Translations under genes and position numbers: made by a program
Assembly: GCA_002425415.1 (NCBI GenBank)
Contig: DIMG01000033.1
Location: forward strand, 62,001-126,000
Direction of reading: 5' to 3'
Source: Micavibrio sp. UBA5572
GTDB lineage: Bacteria; Pseudomonadota; Alphaproteobacteria; Micavibrionales; Micavibrionaceae
DNA length: 64,000 nt
The notes under the pieces: generated by a model
What the model was told of the DNA's origin: nothing
Seen by the model: only the letters and a program-made list of their open reading frames with translations
Databases searched by the model: none
In this document: one piece after another, positions 34,116-43,778 of the stretch
How positions within the stretch are numbered: the stretch's first letter is position 1
How the letters are laid out: every line of letters starts with the position of its first letter

Positions 34116-35474
34116 TTACGAAAATATTTCGAGAATATCACGAAAATTCACAAGAATCATAAAGGCAAAGACAAACCCGACACTCCCCGCCATCATATAG
34201 GCTTTAACCTTCGGTGTCGGCGGCTTACCGCGCACAGCCTCATACCCGTTAAACATTAAATGACCTCCGTCAAGCATAGGTAAAGGCAATAAATTCAAAA
34301 AACCAATATTCACAGATAAAATTGCCAGCAACCGGAAAAAAATAGAATATCCCAATATATCAGCCTGCCGCATTGTCCCTCCGGCCATTTCACCAATTTT
34401 GACGACTCCACCCAAATCACCCGTATCCTTCTTCCCGACCACCATTTGATACAAAACACCACACGTCTTACGAATAGCCATCCACGAAAACCGAATGCTC
34501 TCAATCGAACTGTCAAAAACTCCCAAAGCTTTGGTACGCGTTTTCTCAAAATCCCCATAAAACAATGATCCATAATTAACATGCTCGGGATCAAATAAAG
34601 CCTGATTGTTTTTCGGATCAAGGCGCAAACGATAATCCTTTGGCGGCTCATCCCCTTCCTTTTTAACCAATCCGAAATTAACAACCATATCCTTGCCCAG
34701 TCGTGAAATAATCAAGGAACGCGCAACATCTTTATCTCCGCCCGTAGGAATACCATCAACAGAATTAATAGCTTCAAGGTTCCACAGTCCATTTCCAAGG
34801 ATAATTCCCATCACCTTACGACTGGTATCTTCTCCGAAATCTCCCTCATCTTTCATCACAGATAAGGAAATATTAAAATCCAGAACCTCCAACCCACGAC
34901 GAACAATAACATCCAATGCCGCACCTGAATTTTTGGTCAGCTCTTTAATGTCTTCAAAACTCTCCGGTACATCCACATGATTAACCCTGACCAATTCATC
35001 ACCAACCAGAATTCCTGAATGATCCGCCCCTGCCCCGATTTCAATCACATTAATCATAGGACTGGCAATTTCTTTACCATGAAACAGAAAAACCCCCGTC
35101 ATAATCAGAAAAGCACAGATAAAATTCGCCAAAGGCCCTCCTAAGGCGATAAGACTTCGTTGCCCATTTGGCCTCGTCCACAACGCTCCGTCTTCATAAG
35201 CCTGCGTAAATTGTGCTTGGGCATTCACAAAAGGGGGCATTTCACCATGCATCACCACAAACCCGCCCAACGGAAAGAGACAAATCTTCCATCGCATACC
35301 GCGCTTATCCGTAACCCCGAATATCTCGCGCCCAAAACCAATAGAAAAGGCTTCAATCCGAACGCCGAACCGCCGCGCCATCAAATAATGCCCCATTTCA
35401 TGAACAAACACGACAACGGTTAAAACCAGACATGTCACAATCACGTAATAGAAAAACATCTCCGCAAAATACAT
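34116..35474 (-). CDS. Second RseP-like site-2 protease, tandem paralogue
   Basis: A protein of about 452 residues of the same family as its downstream neighbour, starting at the ATG at 35474 (an in-frame TTG precedes it). It keeps the zinc site in VVFVHEMGHYLMARRFGVRI, FSIGFGREIFGVTDKRGMRW, a PDZ domain with GADHSGILVGDELVRVN, and the third-ligand motif in LNLLPLPMLDGGHLMFNGYE. It lacks the long charged loop of the first copy and differs through most of the PDZ region and the DEPPKDYRLRLDPKNNQ stretch, so it is an old duplication. It lies between dnaE (9 bases away) and rseP (128 bases away), where many relatives have dxr. Both copies look catalytically competent. Confidence 0.88.
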   Translation of the reverse strand: MYFAEMFFYYVIVTCLVLTVVVFVHEMGHYLMARRFGVRIEAFSIGFGREIFGVTDKRGMRWKICLFPLGGFVVMHGEMPPFVNAQAQFTQAYEDGALWTRPNGQRSLIALGGPLANFICAFLIMTGVFLFHGKEIASPMINVIEIGAGADHSGILVGDELVRVNHVDVPESFEDIKELTKNSGAALDVIVRRGLEVLDFNISLSVMKDEGDFGEDTSRKVMGIILGNGLWNLEAINSVDGIPTGGDKDVARSLIISRLGKDMVVNFGLVKKEGDEPPKDYRLRLDPKNNQALFDPEHVNYGSLFYGDFEKTRTKALGVFDSSIESIRFSWMAIRKTCGVLYQMVVGKKDTGDLGGVVKIGEMAGGTMRQADILGYSIFFRLLAILSVNIGFLNLLPLPMLDGGHLMFNGYEAVRGKPPTPKVKAYMMAGSVGFVFAFMILVNFRDILEIFS

Positions 35475-35483
35475 CAATACCTA

Positions 35484-38400
35484 CTAACTTTCGCTTAAAG
35501 ATTTAAGGCCAACCACACGGTATAAATCATCGCGTAATTCAGCAGAAAAATTATAAAATTCAGGCAATTTTATTTTAACCATTTTGTTAACCGCAGGAGA
35601 AAAAATCTTAATCACAAAACAAGATCTTCCTTGCCCTGCCTTGGTAAGCAATTCTTTGACATGGTCAATCTGTTCGGTATGATCCAAAAATAATTCAACT
35701 TCATGAACACGATCAATCAAAATCTCGTCAAGAGATTTAACGTCATGTACCATTAAGCGCACTTGTTCTTCTTTTTGCTCGGCATCCGCCGTCAACAGCA
35801 AGGATTTTCCAACATCGAGAAAACCCCTTGATCGTGCCAGAACTTCAGAAAATAAAACAACTTCATAAACACCCGAACTATCCGACAGTGTTAGAAAAGC
35901 AAACTTATTTCCAGACTTTGCTGAAATTTTTTCAGACTTTTTCAGCAAAACGCCAGCCATCTGAACCCGCATCACAGGGCGATCCTGCAAAGAGGATTCA
36001 ACTTTTGAAAAACTGACAATTCGCATCCGCTCCAACTGTGCGACTTTAGAATCAAGAGGATGAGCCGACAGGTAAAACCCGATCGAAGAAAATTCATAAG
36101 ACAATTTATCCAACGGAGACCATTCGGAAATATGGGGCAAATGCTGAGATGTCAAATCACTGGATGCAGTATCTTGCATGGCGAAAAGGCTATTCTGTGC
36201 ACTATTGCGCTCTTCAGCCAAAGCTGCAGCATAATGCACTAATTTTTCTGCACCGACAAAAAGCTGCGCCCGATTAGGATAAATAGAATCAAATGCCCCT
36301 GCCGCAACCAGATTTTCAAATTGCTTTTTATTCAAGGATCGAGCATCCATCCGCTTAAGAAAATCCTCAAGATTTTTAAACACGCCATTTTTTTCACGCT
36401 CGGCAACCAAAGACTCCATAGCCTGCTCACCGACCCCCTTAATGGCCGCCAAAGCATATCGCACACAATTATTCTCGACCAAGAACTCTACACCGGATTT
36501 ATTTATATCCGGCAACAACAAAGGAACATCCATCTGCTGTAACGCCTGACGAAAAACCGCAAGCTTATCCGTATTCCCCATATCAAGAGTCATAATCGCT
36601 GCCATAAATTCAACCGGATAATTAGCCTTAAGCCACGCCGTCTGATAAGCAACCAATGCATAAGCCGCCGCATGAGATTTGTTAAAACCATATCCCGCAA
36701 ATTTTTCAATCTGTTCAAAAATTTCTGCGGCGCGTTCCGGCTTCACATCGGAATGAATTCCGGCTCCCTCGACAAAAATGGCACGTTGTTCATCCATTTC
36801 TGCCACAATTTTTTTACCCATAGCGCGACGAAGCAAATCTGCTCCACCAAGCGTATAACCGGATAAAATCTGTGCAGCCTGCATCACCTGTTCCTGATAA
36901 ACCATGATCCCATAGGTTTCTTCCAGAATAGGTTTCAATTTCGGATGAAGATAATCAGGCTTTTCCCGTCCTTCCTTCACATCAATATATTTCGGAATAT
37001 TATCCATTGGCCCGGGACGATACAAAGCGACAAGAGCAATAATATCTTCAAAACGGTTGGGCTTCATTTTGCGCAGCGTATCGCGCATTCCCGAACTTTC
37101 CAACTGGAACACACCGGTAGAATTTCCCGAAGAAATCATCTCGTACGATTTAGCATCATCAAGAGGAATTTTAAGAATATCAATCTCAACCCCTTGCGCA
37201 ATTTTTATATACTCGACTGCCTTTTGAATAACCGTCAAAGTCTTCAAGCCCAAAAAGTCAAACTTGACCAAACCGGCCTGTTCGACATATTTCATGTTAA
37301 ACTGCGTTGCCGGAATATCAGCGCGAGGATCACGATACAAAGGCACGAGCTTTTGCAACGGACGATCCCCGATCACAACCCCCGCAGCATGAGTTGACGC
37401 ATGGCGATAAAGGCCTTCTAATTTCAATGCAACAGACAGCAATCGGTCAATTTGTTCGTCATCTCGTTTGGCACGTAATTCTGGATCACCAAGCAACGCC
37501 TCTTCCAAAGTCACAGGATTTGCCGGATTTGCCGGAATCATTTTTGCAATTTTATCAATCTGCCCGTAAGGCATTTGTAAAACACGTCCGACATCCCGCA
37601 CCACCGCGCGTGCCTGAAGCTTTCCAAATGTAATAATCTGGGCGACATGGTCATGGCCATAGCGATCCTGAACATAGCGAATAACTTCATCACGCCTGTC
37701 TTGACAAAAATCGACATCAAAATCGGGCATGGAAACGCGTTCGGGATTAAGAAACCGTTCAAACAGCAAATTAAACCGCAAAGGGTCAAGATCGGTAATT
37801 TTCAACGCCCACGCAACTACCGATCCCGCACCAGACCCACGACCAGGCCCCACAGGAATATTATTTTCTTTTGCCCAGATAATAAAATCGGAAACAATCA
37901 AAAAGTAACCCGGAAATCCCATTCCGTTGATAATATCCAATTCGAAATCCAAACGATCCCGATAAGTCTTAGATATTGCCTGTCTTTCCGCCTCGTTTTG
38001 TTCCGCCGTAAAAACAAAATTCTCCAACCTCCACGTCAACCCGTCTTCGGAAAGAGCCCGCATTTCCTCAACTTCATTGCGACCACTTTCAGTTTGAAAC
38101 GGTGGCAAGATCGGTTTTACGACAGACAAGAAATAGGAACATCTCTTGGCAATCACAATCGTGTTTTGCGTAGCTTCAGGTAAATCACTGAACAAATCAA
38201 CCATTTCACTGGCAGATTTCAAATAATGATGTCGTGTAACCTTCCGCCGATCATCTTCGGAAATATAACGCCCATCCGCAATACACAATAACGCATCATG
38301 TGCCGCATAAAAATCAGCCGTCGGGAAATAACAATCATTGGTCGCAACCAACGGGATATTTTGGCGATACGCCAATTCGATTAACGCCTCTTCGATAAAA

Positions 38401-38930
38401 TTTTCCGACGGATCATCATGCCTTTGAATCTCGATATAAAGACGATCCTCAAATATAGACGAAAGTAACTCTGCCTTTTCAAAAGCCGCTTCATTTTGCC
38501 TATGTAGTAAATTCTGGCCAATCGGCCCTTTCAGACCACCAGTTAAACAAATCAAACCATCCGAACACTCTTTCAACCAATCCCATTCGATACGGGGCTT
38601 TGATTGTCCATCCGATAATATAAAAGACCGTGAGATTAACTCGGATAAATTCAAATATCCGACCTCATTCTGCACCAATAAAACCAGATGATGTTCTTCT
38701 TCACCTATCAGAATACGCGCACCTAAAATAGGCTGAATACCGGCCTTGGACGCTTCAAGAGAAAATTCCATTGCGCCAAATAAATTACTTGAATCCGTAA
38801 TCGCCACAGCAGGCATATTCATGGAGCGGATTTTTTTGACCAATAACTTGACAGGGATAGCACCCTCGGCCAGTGAATAAGCCGAATGAACATGAAGATG
38901 AACAAATTTATGTTCTAATGCTTCACTCAT
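35484..38930 (-). CDS. dnaE: DNA polymerase III alpha subunit
   Basis: DnaE is the replicative polymerase subunit. The 1148-residue protein has an N-terminal PHP domain (FVHLHVHSAYSLAEGAIPV), the polymerase core with GPGRGSGAGSVVAWAL, the catalytic acidic pair in MPDFDVDFCQDRRDEVIRYV, HASTHAAGVVIGD and GIMVYQEQVMQAAQILSGY, a helix-hairpin-helix region near GVGEQAMESLVAEREKNGVF, and a C-terminal OB fold (VQMAGVLLKKSEKI). Size and order are as in DnaE1. The start overlaps the lolD stop by 4 bases. The lolC/E-lolD-dnaE order is widespread in alphaproteobacteria. Confidence 0.97.
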   Translation of the reverse strand: MSEALEHKFVHLHVHSAYSLAEGAIPVKLLVKKIRSMNMPAVAITDSSNLFGAMEFSLEASKAGIQPILGARILIGEEEHHLVLLVQNEVGYLNLSELISRSFILSDGQSKPRIEWDWLKECSDGLICLTGGLKGPIGQNLLHRQNEAAFEKAELLSSIFEDRLYIEIQRHDDPSENFIEEALIELAYRQNIPLVATNDCYFPTADFYAAHDALLCIADGRYISEDDRRKVTRHHYLKSASEMVDLFSDLPEATQNTIVIAKRCSYFLSVVKPILPPFQTESGRNEVEEMRALSEDGLTWRLENFVFTAEQNEAERQAISKTYRDRLDFELDIINGMGFPGYFLIVSDFIIWAKENNIPVGPGRGSGAGSVVAWALKITDLDPLRFNLLFERFLNPERVSMPDFDVDFCQDRRDEVIRYVQDRYGHDHVAQIITFGKLQARAVVRDVGRVLQMPYGQIDKIAKMIPANPANPVTLEEALLGDPELRAKRDDEQIDRLLSVALKLEGLYRHASTHAAGVVIGDRPLQKLVPLYRDPRADIPATQFNMKYVEQAGLVKFDFLGLKTLTVIQKAVEYIKIAQGVEIDILKIPLDDAKSYEMISSGNSTGVFQLESSGMRDTLRKMKPNRFEDIIALVALYRPGPMDNIPKYIDVKEGREKPDYLHPKLKPILEETYGIMVYQEQVMQAAQILSGYTLGGADLLRRAMGKKIVAEMDEQRAIFVEGAGIHSDVKPERAAEIFEQIEKFAGYGFNKSHAAAYALVAYQTAWLKANYPVEFMAAIMTLDMGNTDKLAVFRQALQQMDVPLLLPDINKSGVEFLVENNCVRYALAAIKGVGEQAMESLVAEREKNGVFKNLEDFLKRMDARSLNKKQFENLVAAGAFDSIYPNRAQLFVGAEKLVHYAAALAEERNSAQNSLFAMQDTASSDLTSQHLPHISEWSPLDKLSYEFSSIGFYLSAHPLDSKVAQLERMRIVSFSKVESSLQDRPVMRVQMAGVLLKKSEKISAKSGNKFAFLTLSDSSGVYEVVLFSEVLARSRGFLDVGKSLLLTADAEQKEEQVRLMVHDVKSLDEILIDRVHEVELFLDHTEQIDHVKELLTKAGQGRSCFVIKIFSPAVNKMVKIKLPEFYNFSAELRDDLYRVVGLKSLSES

Positions 38931-39607
38931 ACCTCTTTCAACATTCCTTGATCCATAACCAGAATACGATCCATTTTTTGGGCAAGATCCATATTGTGGG
39001 TGGCAATCAACGCCCCGATACCGGAAGATTTGCTTTGTTCAATCAACAGATTAAACACCTCCCCCGCCGTCTTGGGATCAAGATTTCCTGTTGGCTCATC
39101 CGCCAGAAGAATAGACGGGTTATTGGCCAAAGCCCGAGCAATCGCCACCCGTTGCTGTTCACCACCCGATAACCGCGCCGGACGATGGTCAAAACGATGC
39201 CCCAATCCCAAACGCACCAAAAGCGGCTCGACATTCTTCCACGCCTGATCCTTGGACACACCGGCAATCATCTGTGGAATCATAACATTTTCTACGGCTG
39301 AAAATTCCGGCTGCAAAAAGTGAAATTGATAAACAAACCCAAGTTTTTTTCTACGCAACAAAGTCCGGTTATGGTCATTCAGTTCGGAAACATTCTGCCC
39401 ATCGATAAAAACCTGTCCATCGGTAGGCTTATCCAACAACCCGACCATTTGAAGCAATGTTGACTTTCCGGCCCCAGAAGGCCCAACCAACGCTACAATT
39501 TCACCCGCAGAAATGGACAAAGAAACATCCTTGAAAATCGTCAAAGACATCTCACCTTGATGATGCGTTTTTTCCAAACCTTTTACTTGCAATAAAACTT
39601 TACTCAT
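38927..39607 (-). CDS. lolD: Lipoprotein-releasing ABC transporter ATPase LolD
   Basis: LolD powers release of lipoproteins from the inner membrane. From the ATG at 39607 it has about 226 residues, with Walker A in LVGPSGAGKSTLLQMVGLLD, the Q-loop in GFVYQFHFLQPEFSA, the signature ARLSGGEQQRVAIARALANN, Walker B in ILLADEPTGNLDP and the switch His in GALIATHNMDLAQ. An upstream extension would overlap lolC/E in another frame and is not conserved. The first bases overlap the lolC/E stop, and the end overlaps dnaE. Confidence 0.95.
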   Translation of the reverse strand: MSKVLLQVKGLEKTHHQGEMSLTIFKDVSLSISAGEIVALVGPSGAGKSTLLQMVGLLDKPTDGQVFIDGQNVSELNDHNRTLLRRKKLGFVYQFHFLQPEFSAVENVMIPQMIAGVSKDQAWKNVEPLLVRLGLGHRFDHRPARLSGGEQQRVAIARALANNPSILLADEPTGNLDPKTAGEVFNLLIEQSKSSGIGALIATHNMDLAQKMDRILVMDQGMLKEV

Positions 39608-40844
39608 AACGCAAGGCCTCCACCGGATCGAGATTGGCGGCACGCTTCGCAGGATAAACAGTTGCAAGAATAGATATCACAACCGCAATCCCGATAATGA
39701 AGACAATCTCCATCCAATCAACCACAGCGGGAAGCTTGGACAGAAAATAAACTTCTCCAGGAAATAAATTGGTATTGGTCAACCCTTCAAAAAACCGACG
39801 GATAGACTCGATATTCACCGCAAACACAATCCCGAGCAAAGCACCCATAGCAGTCCCCGCAATCCCGACACTCGCCCCTGTCAAAATAAATATTTTCAAA
39901 ATGCTCGACCGGAATGCGCCCATGGTTCGCATAATAGCAATGCCCCGCGCTTTGTCATTCACCAACATAATCATGCTCGAGATAATATTAAACGCGGCAA
40001 TCAAAATAATCAGCAACAGAATAATAAACATAACATTGCGCTCGACCTCAACCGCTGAGAAAAAACTGGCATTGGAATCCCGCCAATCATAAACCCCTGC
40101 CCGACCATGCGTCACGACCGAAAGCGCGTCCTTGATCTTGCCGATTTTCTCGGGATGATCGGTCATAATCTCCAATAAATTGGCAGAGGTTTCAGGCATC
40201 TGGAAAAATTTCTGCGCACTATCAATCGGCATAAAGACATAACCGGAATTATATTCATACATTCCAACATCAAAAATCATCGCAATGCGGTACTGTCCTG
40301 TCCTAGGGATAGTCCCGAACGGCGAAGCCTTCCCATTGGGCGACATCAAAGTCATATTATCTCCGACGGACAACTCGAACCGTTCAGCCAATTTGACACC
40401 AATAGCCACAACATTTCCCGAAAAATCATCCATCGACCCGTCAATGACCGAAGAGGACAATAACGGCTTATGCTTGAAATACTCTTCTGTGAATCCTCGC
40501 GCCATCGCGCCACTGGCTTGCCCCTTGGATGTCACCAAAACTTGTCCTTCAACCACAGGAGCAGCAGACACAACACCATCAACATTTTCAAGATCACCAA
40601 GCAAAGCCTGATAATTTTGAATGGGACCGCCGGATACAAATACATTCAAATGCCCGTTTAATCCGACAATCCGGTCAACCAACTGGATATGAAATCCGTT
40701 CATCACCGACATAACAATTATCAAGGTCGCAACACCAATCATAATACCGATAAAAGAAAACGCGGCAATCACAGACACAAAGCCTTCCGCTTTTCGCGCC
40801 CGCAAATATCTCATCGCCATCATAATTTCAAATTGAGAGAACAT
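39600..40844 (-). CDS. Lipoprotein-releasing ABC transporter permease, LolC/LolE family
   Basis: A 414-residue membrane protein with an N-terminal helix (GFVSVIAAFSFIGIMIGVAT), a large periplasmic domain at about 45-265, and three C-terminal membrane segments (VMFIILLLIILIAAFNIISS near 275-295). The cytoplasmic coupling segment DKARGIAIMRTMGAFRSSIL and the end YPAKRAANLDPVEALRYE are characteristic of LolC/LolE. Only one permease gene is here, as is common in alphaproteobacteria, where one protein may serve both roles. It is coupled to lolD by overlap and starts 2 bases before the end of the 2H phosphoesterase gene. Confidence 0.92.
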   Translation of the reverse strand: MFSQFEIMMAMRYLRARKAEGFVSVIAAFSFIGIMIGVATLIIVMSVMNGFHIQLVDRIVGLNGHLNVFVSGGPIQNYQALLGDLENVDGVVSAAPVVEGQVLVTSKGQASGAMARGFTEEYFKHKPLLSSSVIDGSMDDFSGNVVAIGVKLAERFELSVGDNMTLMSPNGKASPFGTIPRTGQYRIAMIFDVGMYEYNSGYVFMPIDSAQKFFQMPETSANLLEIMTDHPEKIGKIKDALSVVTHGRAGVYDWRDSNASFFSAVEVERNVMFIILLLIILIAAFNIISSMIMLVNDKARGIAIMRTMGAFRSSILKIFILTGASVGIAGTAMGALLGIVFAVNIESIRRFFEGLTNTNLFPGEVYFLSKLPAVVDWMEIVFIIGIAVVISILATVYPAKRAANLDPVEALRYE

Positions 40845-40846
40845 GC

Positions 40847-41389
40847 TTATTTTTTATCTCCTAAAAATTGGCCGTAACAATCAGAATAACCGACTTCAAT
40901 CTTCCAATCAGAACCAACAAAATCAATAACCTCCGCAGGAAAACAAAAAGGAGGAAATAGGCTTTGTTCATTAATTCGCGCAAATGTCATATGCGGCCAA
41001 AAATTTTCAAGACTTCTATTGAGGGGCAATAAATGAGATTGATTCAAAATTTTATGAACTTCTGCTTGTACTTGGCTTAAATCTTCAGTTTTCTGAACTT
41101 CCAATCCGATCCACAAATAAGATTTTTTACCAAGAACATCTCGACGAATATACATATGTTTAAATTGAATTACGACGGACAAAGAGACATCAAGCAATTT
41201 CTCCCTGATATTAGTAAGAATATGCCGATCATTACTTTTGAATTGTCCTAACGTAATATGAGGAAAGACAACATCAGATAAACAATATCCATCTTGAAAA
41301 TCTAAAAAGAACTCTTGCGCAAAAGAAACAGCTTTGCGAGCGAAAATATTATCCGGTATTAAAACTATATTATAATACTCATCAGACAT
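40847..41389 (-). CDS. 2H phosphoesterase (2'-5' RNA ligase-like) protein
   Basis: The 180-residue protein shows the two HxT/Sx motifs of the 2H phosphoesterase superfamily: FPHITLGQF near residue 44 and WPHMTFARI near residue 134, with the spacing expected for a LigT-like bilobal fold. Members act on 2',5' RNA bonds, cyclic phosphates or tRNA ends; the exact substrate here is open. It lies 4 bases after proS and 2 before lolC/E. I do not see an RNA repair partner gene beside it, although proS upstream is a tRNA enzyme. Confidence 0.8.
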   Translation of the reverse strand: MSDEYYNIVLIPDNIFARKAVSFAQEFFLDFQDGYCLSDVVFPHITLGQFKSNDRHILTNIREKLLDVSLSVVIQFKHMYIRRDVLGKKSYLWIGLEVQKTEDLSQVQAEVHKILNQSHLLPLNRSLENFWPHMTFARINEQSLFPPFCFPAEVIDFVGSDWKIEVGYSDCYGQFLGDKK

Positions 41390-41393
41390 CAGG

Positions 41394-42878
41394 TTAATAC
41401 GACTTTCCGATCAAAACCATACGGCCTTCATCTTCAAATGGCATACAACGTGTTGTCAAAGCATTGTCTTTACGATACACCGCCAAAGCTTCATCCGTTA
41501 ACAACTCAACAGGAATTTTTGCAAATCCCAATTCAAGGGAGGTTTCAAAATACTCTTTCATCGCACCCGCCGTCTGACAGTCCACAACGCGCGATTTTGA
41601 ATAGCTTTGTGAAGTCTTCAACATCGAGTGATGCATATCATCCAGAATATTTTTAATCGACCCGATAAACTCGTCAACCGAGCAAGATGTTTTGGACTCT
41701 CTGCCCAAATCGCGCCGTGTATGAGTCAATTTCCCTTCTTCGACTTCACGTCCACCCACTTCAACACGAAGAGGGACACCGCGCTTGATAGCCGCCCACA
41801 TTTTATCCGGTGCACGCGCATCCGATAAATCAATATGAACCCGAACACCGACCGCTTTAAGTTGCGCCGCAATGTTTTGAGCATATTCAATCACAGCAGC
41901 AGCCCCATCATCACCTTTGGTAATAGGTAGAATAATAACCTGTTGCGGAGCAATACGAGGCGGCATTTTTAAACCATCATCATCCCCATGGGTCATAATC
42001 AAACCACCGATAGAACGGGTCGATAATCCCCATGATGTTGTATGGGCGAAATGTTCGCTTCCATCACGACCTTGGAATTTAATCCCGCAGGATTTAGAAA
42101 AATTCTGACCAAGATTATGAGACGTCGCCGCTTGCAACGCCTTACCATCTTGCATCATTGATTCAATAGAATAGGTACGAACCGCACCAGGAAATCTTTC
42201 ATCCGCCGTTTTTTCACCACAAAACGGAGACATTGCCAGAAAATCAACATACAAGGAGCGATAAACTTCCAACATTTTACGAGCATCAGCCTCGGCCTGC
42301 TCGGCAGTTTCAAAAGCATTATGGCCTTCTTGCCACAAAAATTCGGAAGTCCGCAGAAATAACCGTGTCCGCATTTCCCAACGCATAACATTACACCATT
42401 GGTTCAACAGCAAAGGCAAATCACGATAGGATTGAACCCATTTTGACATTGAATCTCCGATAATGGTTTCAGATGTCGGACGAATAACAAATGGCTCTTC
42501 CAATTCCGCAGACGGAGACGGAATAAGCTTTCCTTCAGGACCCATTTCCAGACGGTGATGAGTTACAACTGCACATTCCTTGGCAAAACCATCAACATGC
42601 TCGGCTTCACGGGAAATAAAACTCAACGGAATCAGCAAAGGGAAATAAGCATTTTGAACCCCTTCATCTTTGATTTTATCATCCAGAGCGCGTTGAATTT
42701 GTTCCCACAAACCATAACCATACGGCTTAATCACCATAGACCCGCGAACCGGAGAGTTTTCAGCCAGATCAGCAGCTTTAACAACCGATTGATACCACTC
42801 CGCAAAATTATCTGCCCGCGTAGGTATAATGGCCGTACGTTGTGGGGTCGCTGTTGCGACCTTTTGTGATTGAGTCAT
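41394..42878 (-). CDS. proS: Prolyl-tRNA synthetase, archaeal/eukaryotic type
   Basis: The 494-residue enzyme charges tRNA-Pro. It resembles the archaeal/eukaryotic-type ProRS also found in Thermus, Mycoplasma and Bacteroidetes, and not the bacterial-type enzyme of most alphaproteobacteria. Shared features are FAEWYQSVVKAADLA, SPVRGSMVIKPYGYGLWEQI, GVQNAYFPLLIPLSF, the motif 2 region LRTSEFLWQEGHNAF, QAATSHNLGQNFS, motif-3-like LIMTHGDDDGLKMPPRIAPQ and the final TTRCMPFE with the terminal Tyr (VLIGKSY). No editing insertion is seen. The C-terminal zinc cysteines of some relatives are absent. It occupies the position where alphaproteobacteria usually have their own proS, between DUF1467 and lolC/E. 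Confidence 0.93.
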   Translation of the reverse strand: MTQSQKVATATPQRTAIIPTRADNFAEWYQSVVKAADLAENSPVRGSMVIKPYGYGLWEQIQRALDDKIKDEGVQNAYFPLLIPLSFISREAEHVDGFAKECAVVTHHRLEMGPEGKLIPSPSAELEEPFVIRPTSETIIGDSMSKWVQSYRDLPLLLNQWCNVMRWEMRTRLFLRTSEFLWQEGHNAFETAEQAEADARKMLEVYRSLYVDFLAMSPFCGEKTADERFPGAVRTYSIESMMQDGKALQAATSHNLGQNFSKSCGIKFQGRDGSEHFAHTTSWGLSTRSIGGLIMTHGDDDGLKMPPRIAPQQVIILPITKGDDGAAAVIEYAQNIAAQLKAVGVRVHIDLSDARAPDKMWAAIKRGVPLRVEVGGREVEEGKLTHTRRDLGRESKTSCSVDEFIGSIKNILDDMHHSMLKTSQSYSKSRVVDCQTAGAMKEYFETSLELGFAKIPVELLTDEALAVYRKDNALTTRCMPFEDEGRMVLIGKSY

Positions 42879-42935
42879 GTTCGACCTCTAGGATAATGAT
42901 TATAAAAAATTATAAAATAGCCACAATAAAACAGA

Positions 42936-43493
42936 CTAGCGACTCATATTCACTGTGCTGCGAGGCAAATCAAACGCCGCTTTTGGTTTTGGAGGCTCAA
43001 CTGTCATCGAACTGGCCACAGAACCAGCTTCAGGTTTTGTTTCAGGAACAACACGCACAGGTGCCGGAGGCTCAGGATTTTTCCGTGTATCGACACCACA
43101 AAAAGACGCTACATTTTCAGAAATATCCTGACCGTTATATTCAACACGTCCATCATTATACAGTTTCAAATTACCGACGACCGCTTCGGTCTCGACACCA
43201 TCTCCCAAAGGAATATTCATAGCCTTACCCAAATCAACACTCAAAGGAACTTCCAGATATTCTGGCGCAGGGATAGGCGACGGAGCAAGATCCGCAGGAA
43301 CAACCACATTACCATCCACATCAACCCCTGACTGAAAAGCAACATCAGATGCAACAAAATGCTTCTCGCATATGACTTTTGCCACTGCGATTGAAGAGCT
43401 GACACCATCGGTTTTATCAGCAGCAACAGCAGCATTGCCCCAAAGCAGTAAAGATAAAACAGGCGTTAGAAACAAATTCAGGTACATTTTCAT
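42936..43493 (-). CDS. Secreted protein of unknown function
   Basis: A 185-residue protein I do not recognise. A signal peptide is visible (MKMYLNLFLTPVLSLLLWGN, cleavage after AVA). The mature part contains two cysteines, in VICEKHFVASD and ASFCGVDTRK, which may form a disulfide, plus VDVDGNVVVPADLAP and LYNDGRVEYNGQDI. The C-terminal 45 residues are Pro-rich (PEPPAPVRVVPETKP), like an envelope linker. Its start overlaps the DUF1467 stop as ATGA, so the two are likely made together. It lies 57 bases upstream of proS. No function can be assigned. Confidence 0.7.
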   Translation of the reverse strand: MKMYLNLFLTPVLSLLLWGNAAVAADKTDGVSSSIAVAKVICEKHFVASDVAFQSGVDVDGNVVVPADLAPSPIPAPEYLEVPLSVDLGKAMNIPLGDGVETEAVVGNLKLYNDGRVEYNGQDISENVASFCGVDTRKNPEPPAPVRVVPETKPEAGSVASSMTVEPPKPKAAFDLPRSTVNMSR

Positions 43494-43771
43494 TGCGGAG
43501 ACTCCATCAAATTATCTTGTTCGGCCATTTTAGCAGCCATGTCATGAAAACTTATGACATTTGAAGCAATCAGTCCATAAACAACCACCCATAATAGACA
43601 AGAAATCAATGTCGTGACCAAAAACTTTTTCCCTAATCTTGGAAGATCCGGCGCACTTTGCATATTTCCTTCCTGCGGACTGGAAGAAGGACGATTGCCC
43701 CAAGGAAGAACAGTAAATAACGTGACCCACCAGATCATCAAAAAAACAACGATGCCGCTAATCCAGCCCAT
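43490..43771 (-). CDS. DUF1467 family small membrane protein
   Basis: A 93-residue protein with two membrane helices, at residues 3-22 (WISGIVVFLMIWWVTLFTV) and about 48-70 (KKFLVTTLISCLLWVVVYGL). The loop after the first helix has the family-typical LPWGNRPSS. DUF1467 genes sit next to ribonuclease J and proS in many alphaproteobacteria, as here, but the role is unknown. It starts 7 bases after the rnj stop and overlaps the secreted protein gene. Confidence 0.85.
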   Translation of the reverse strand: MGWISGIVVFLMIWWVTLFTVLPWGNRPSSSPQEGNMQSAPDLPRLGKKFLVTTLISCLLWVVVYGLIASNVISFHDMAAKMAEQDNLMESPQ

Positions 43772-43778
43772 TTTTAAA

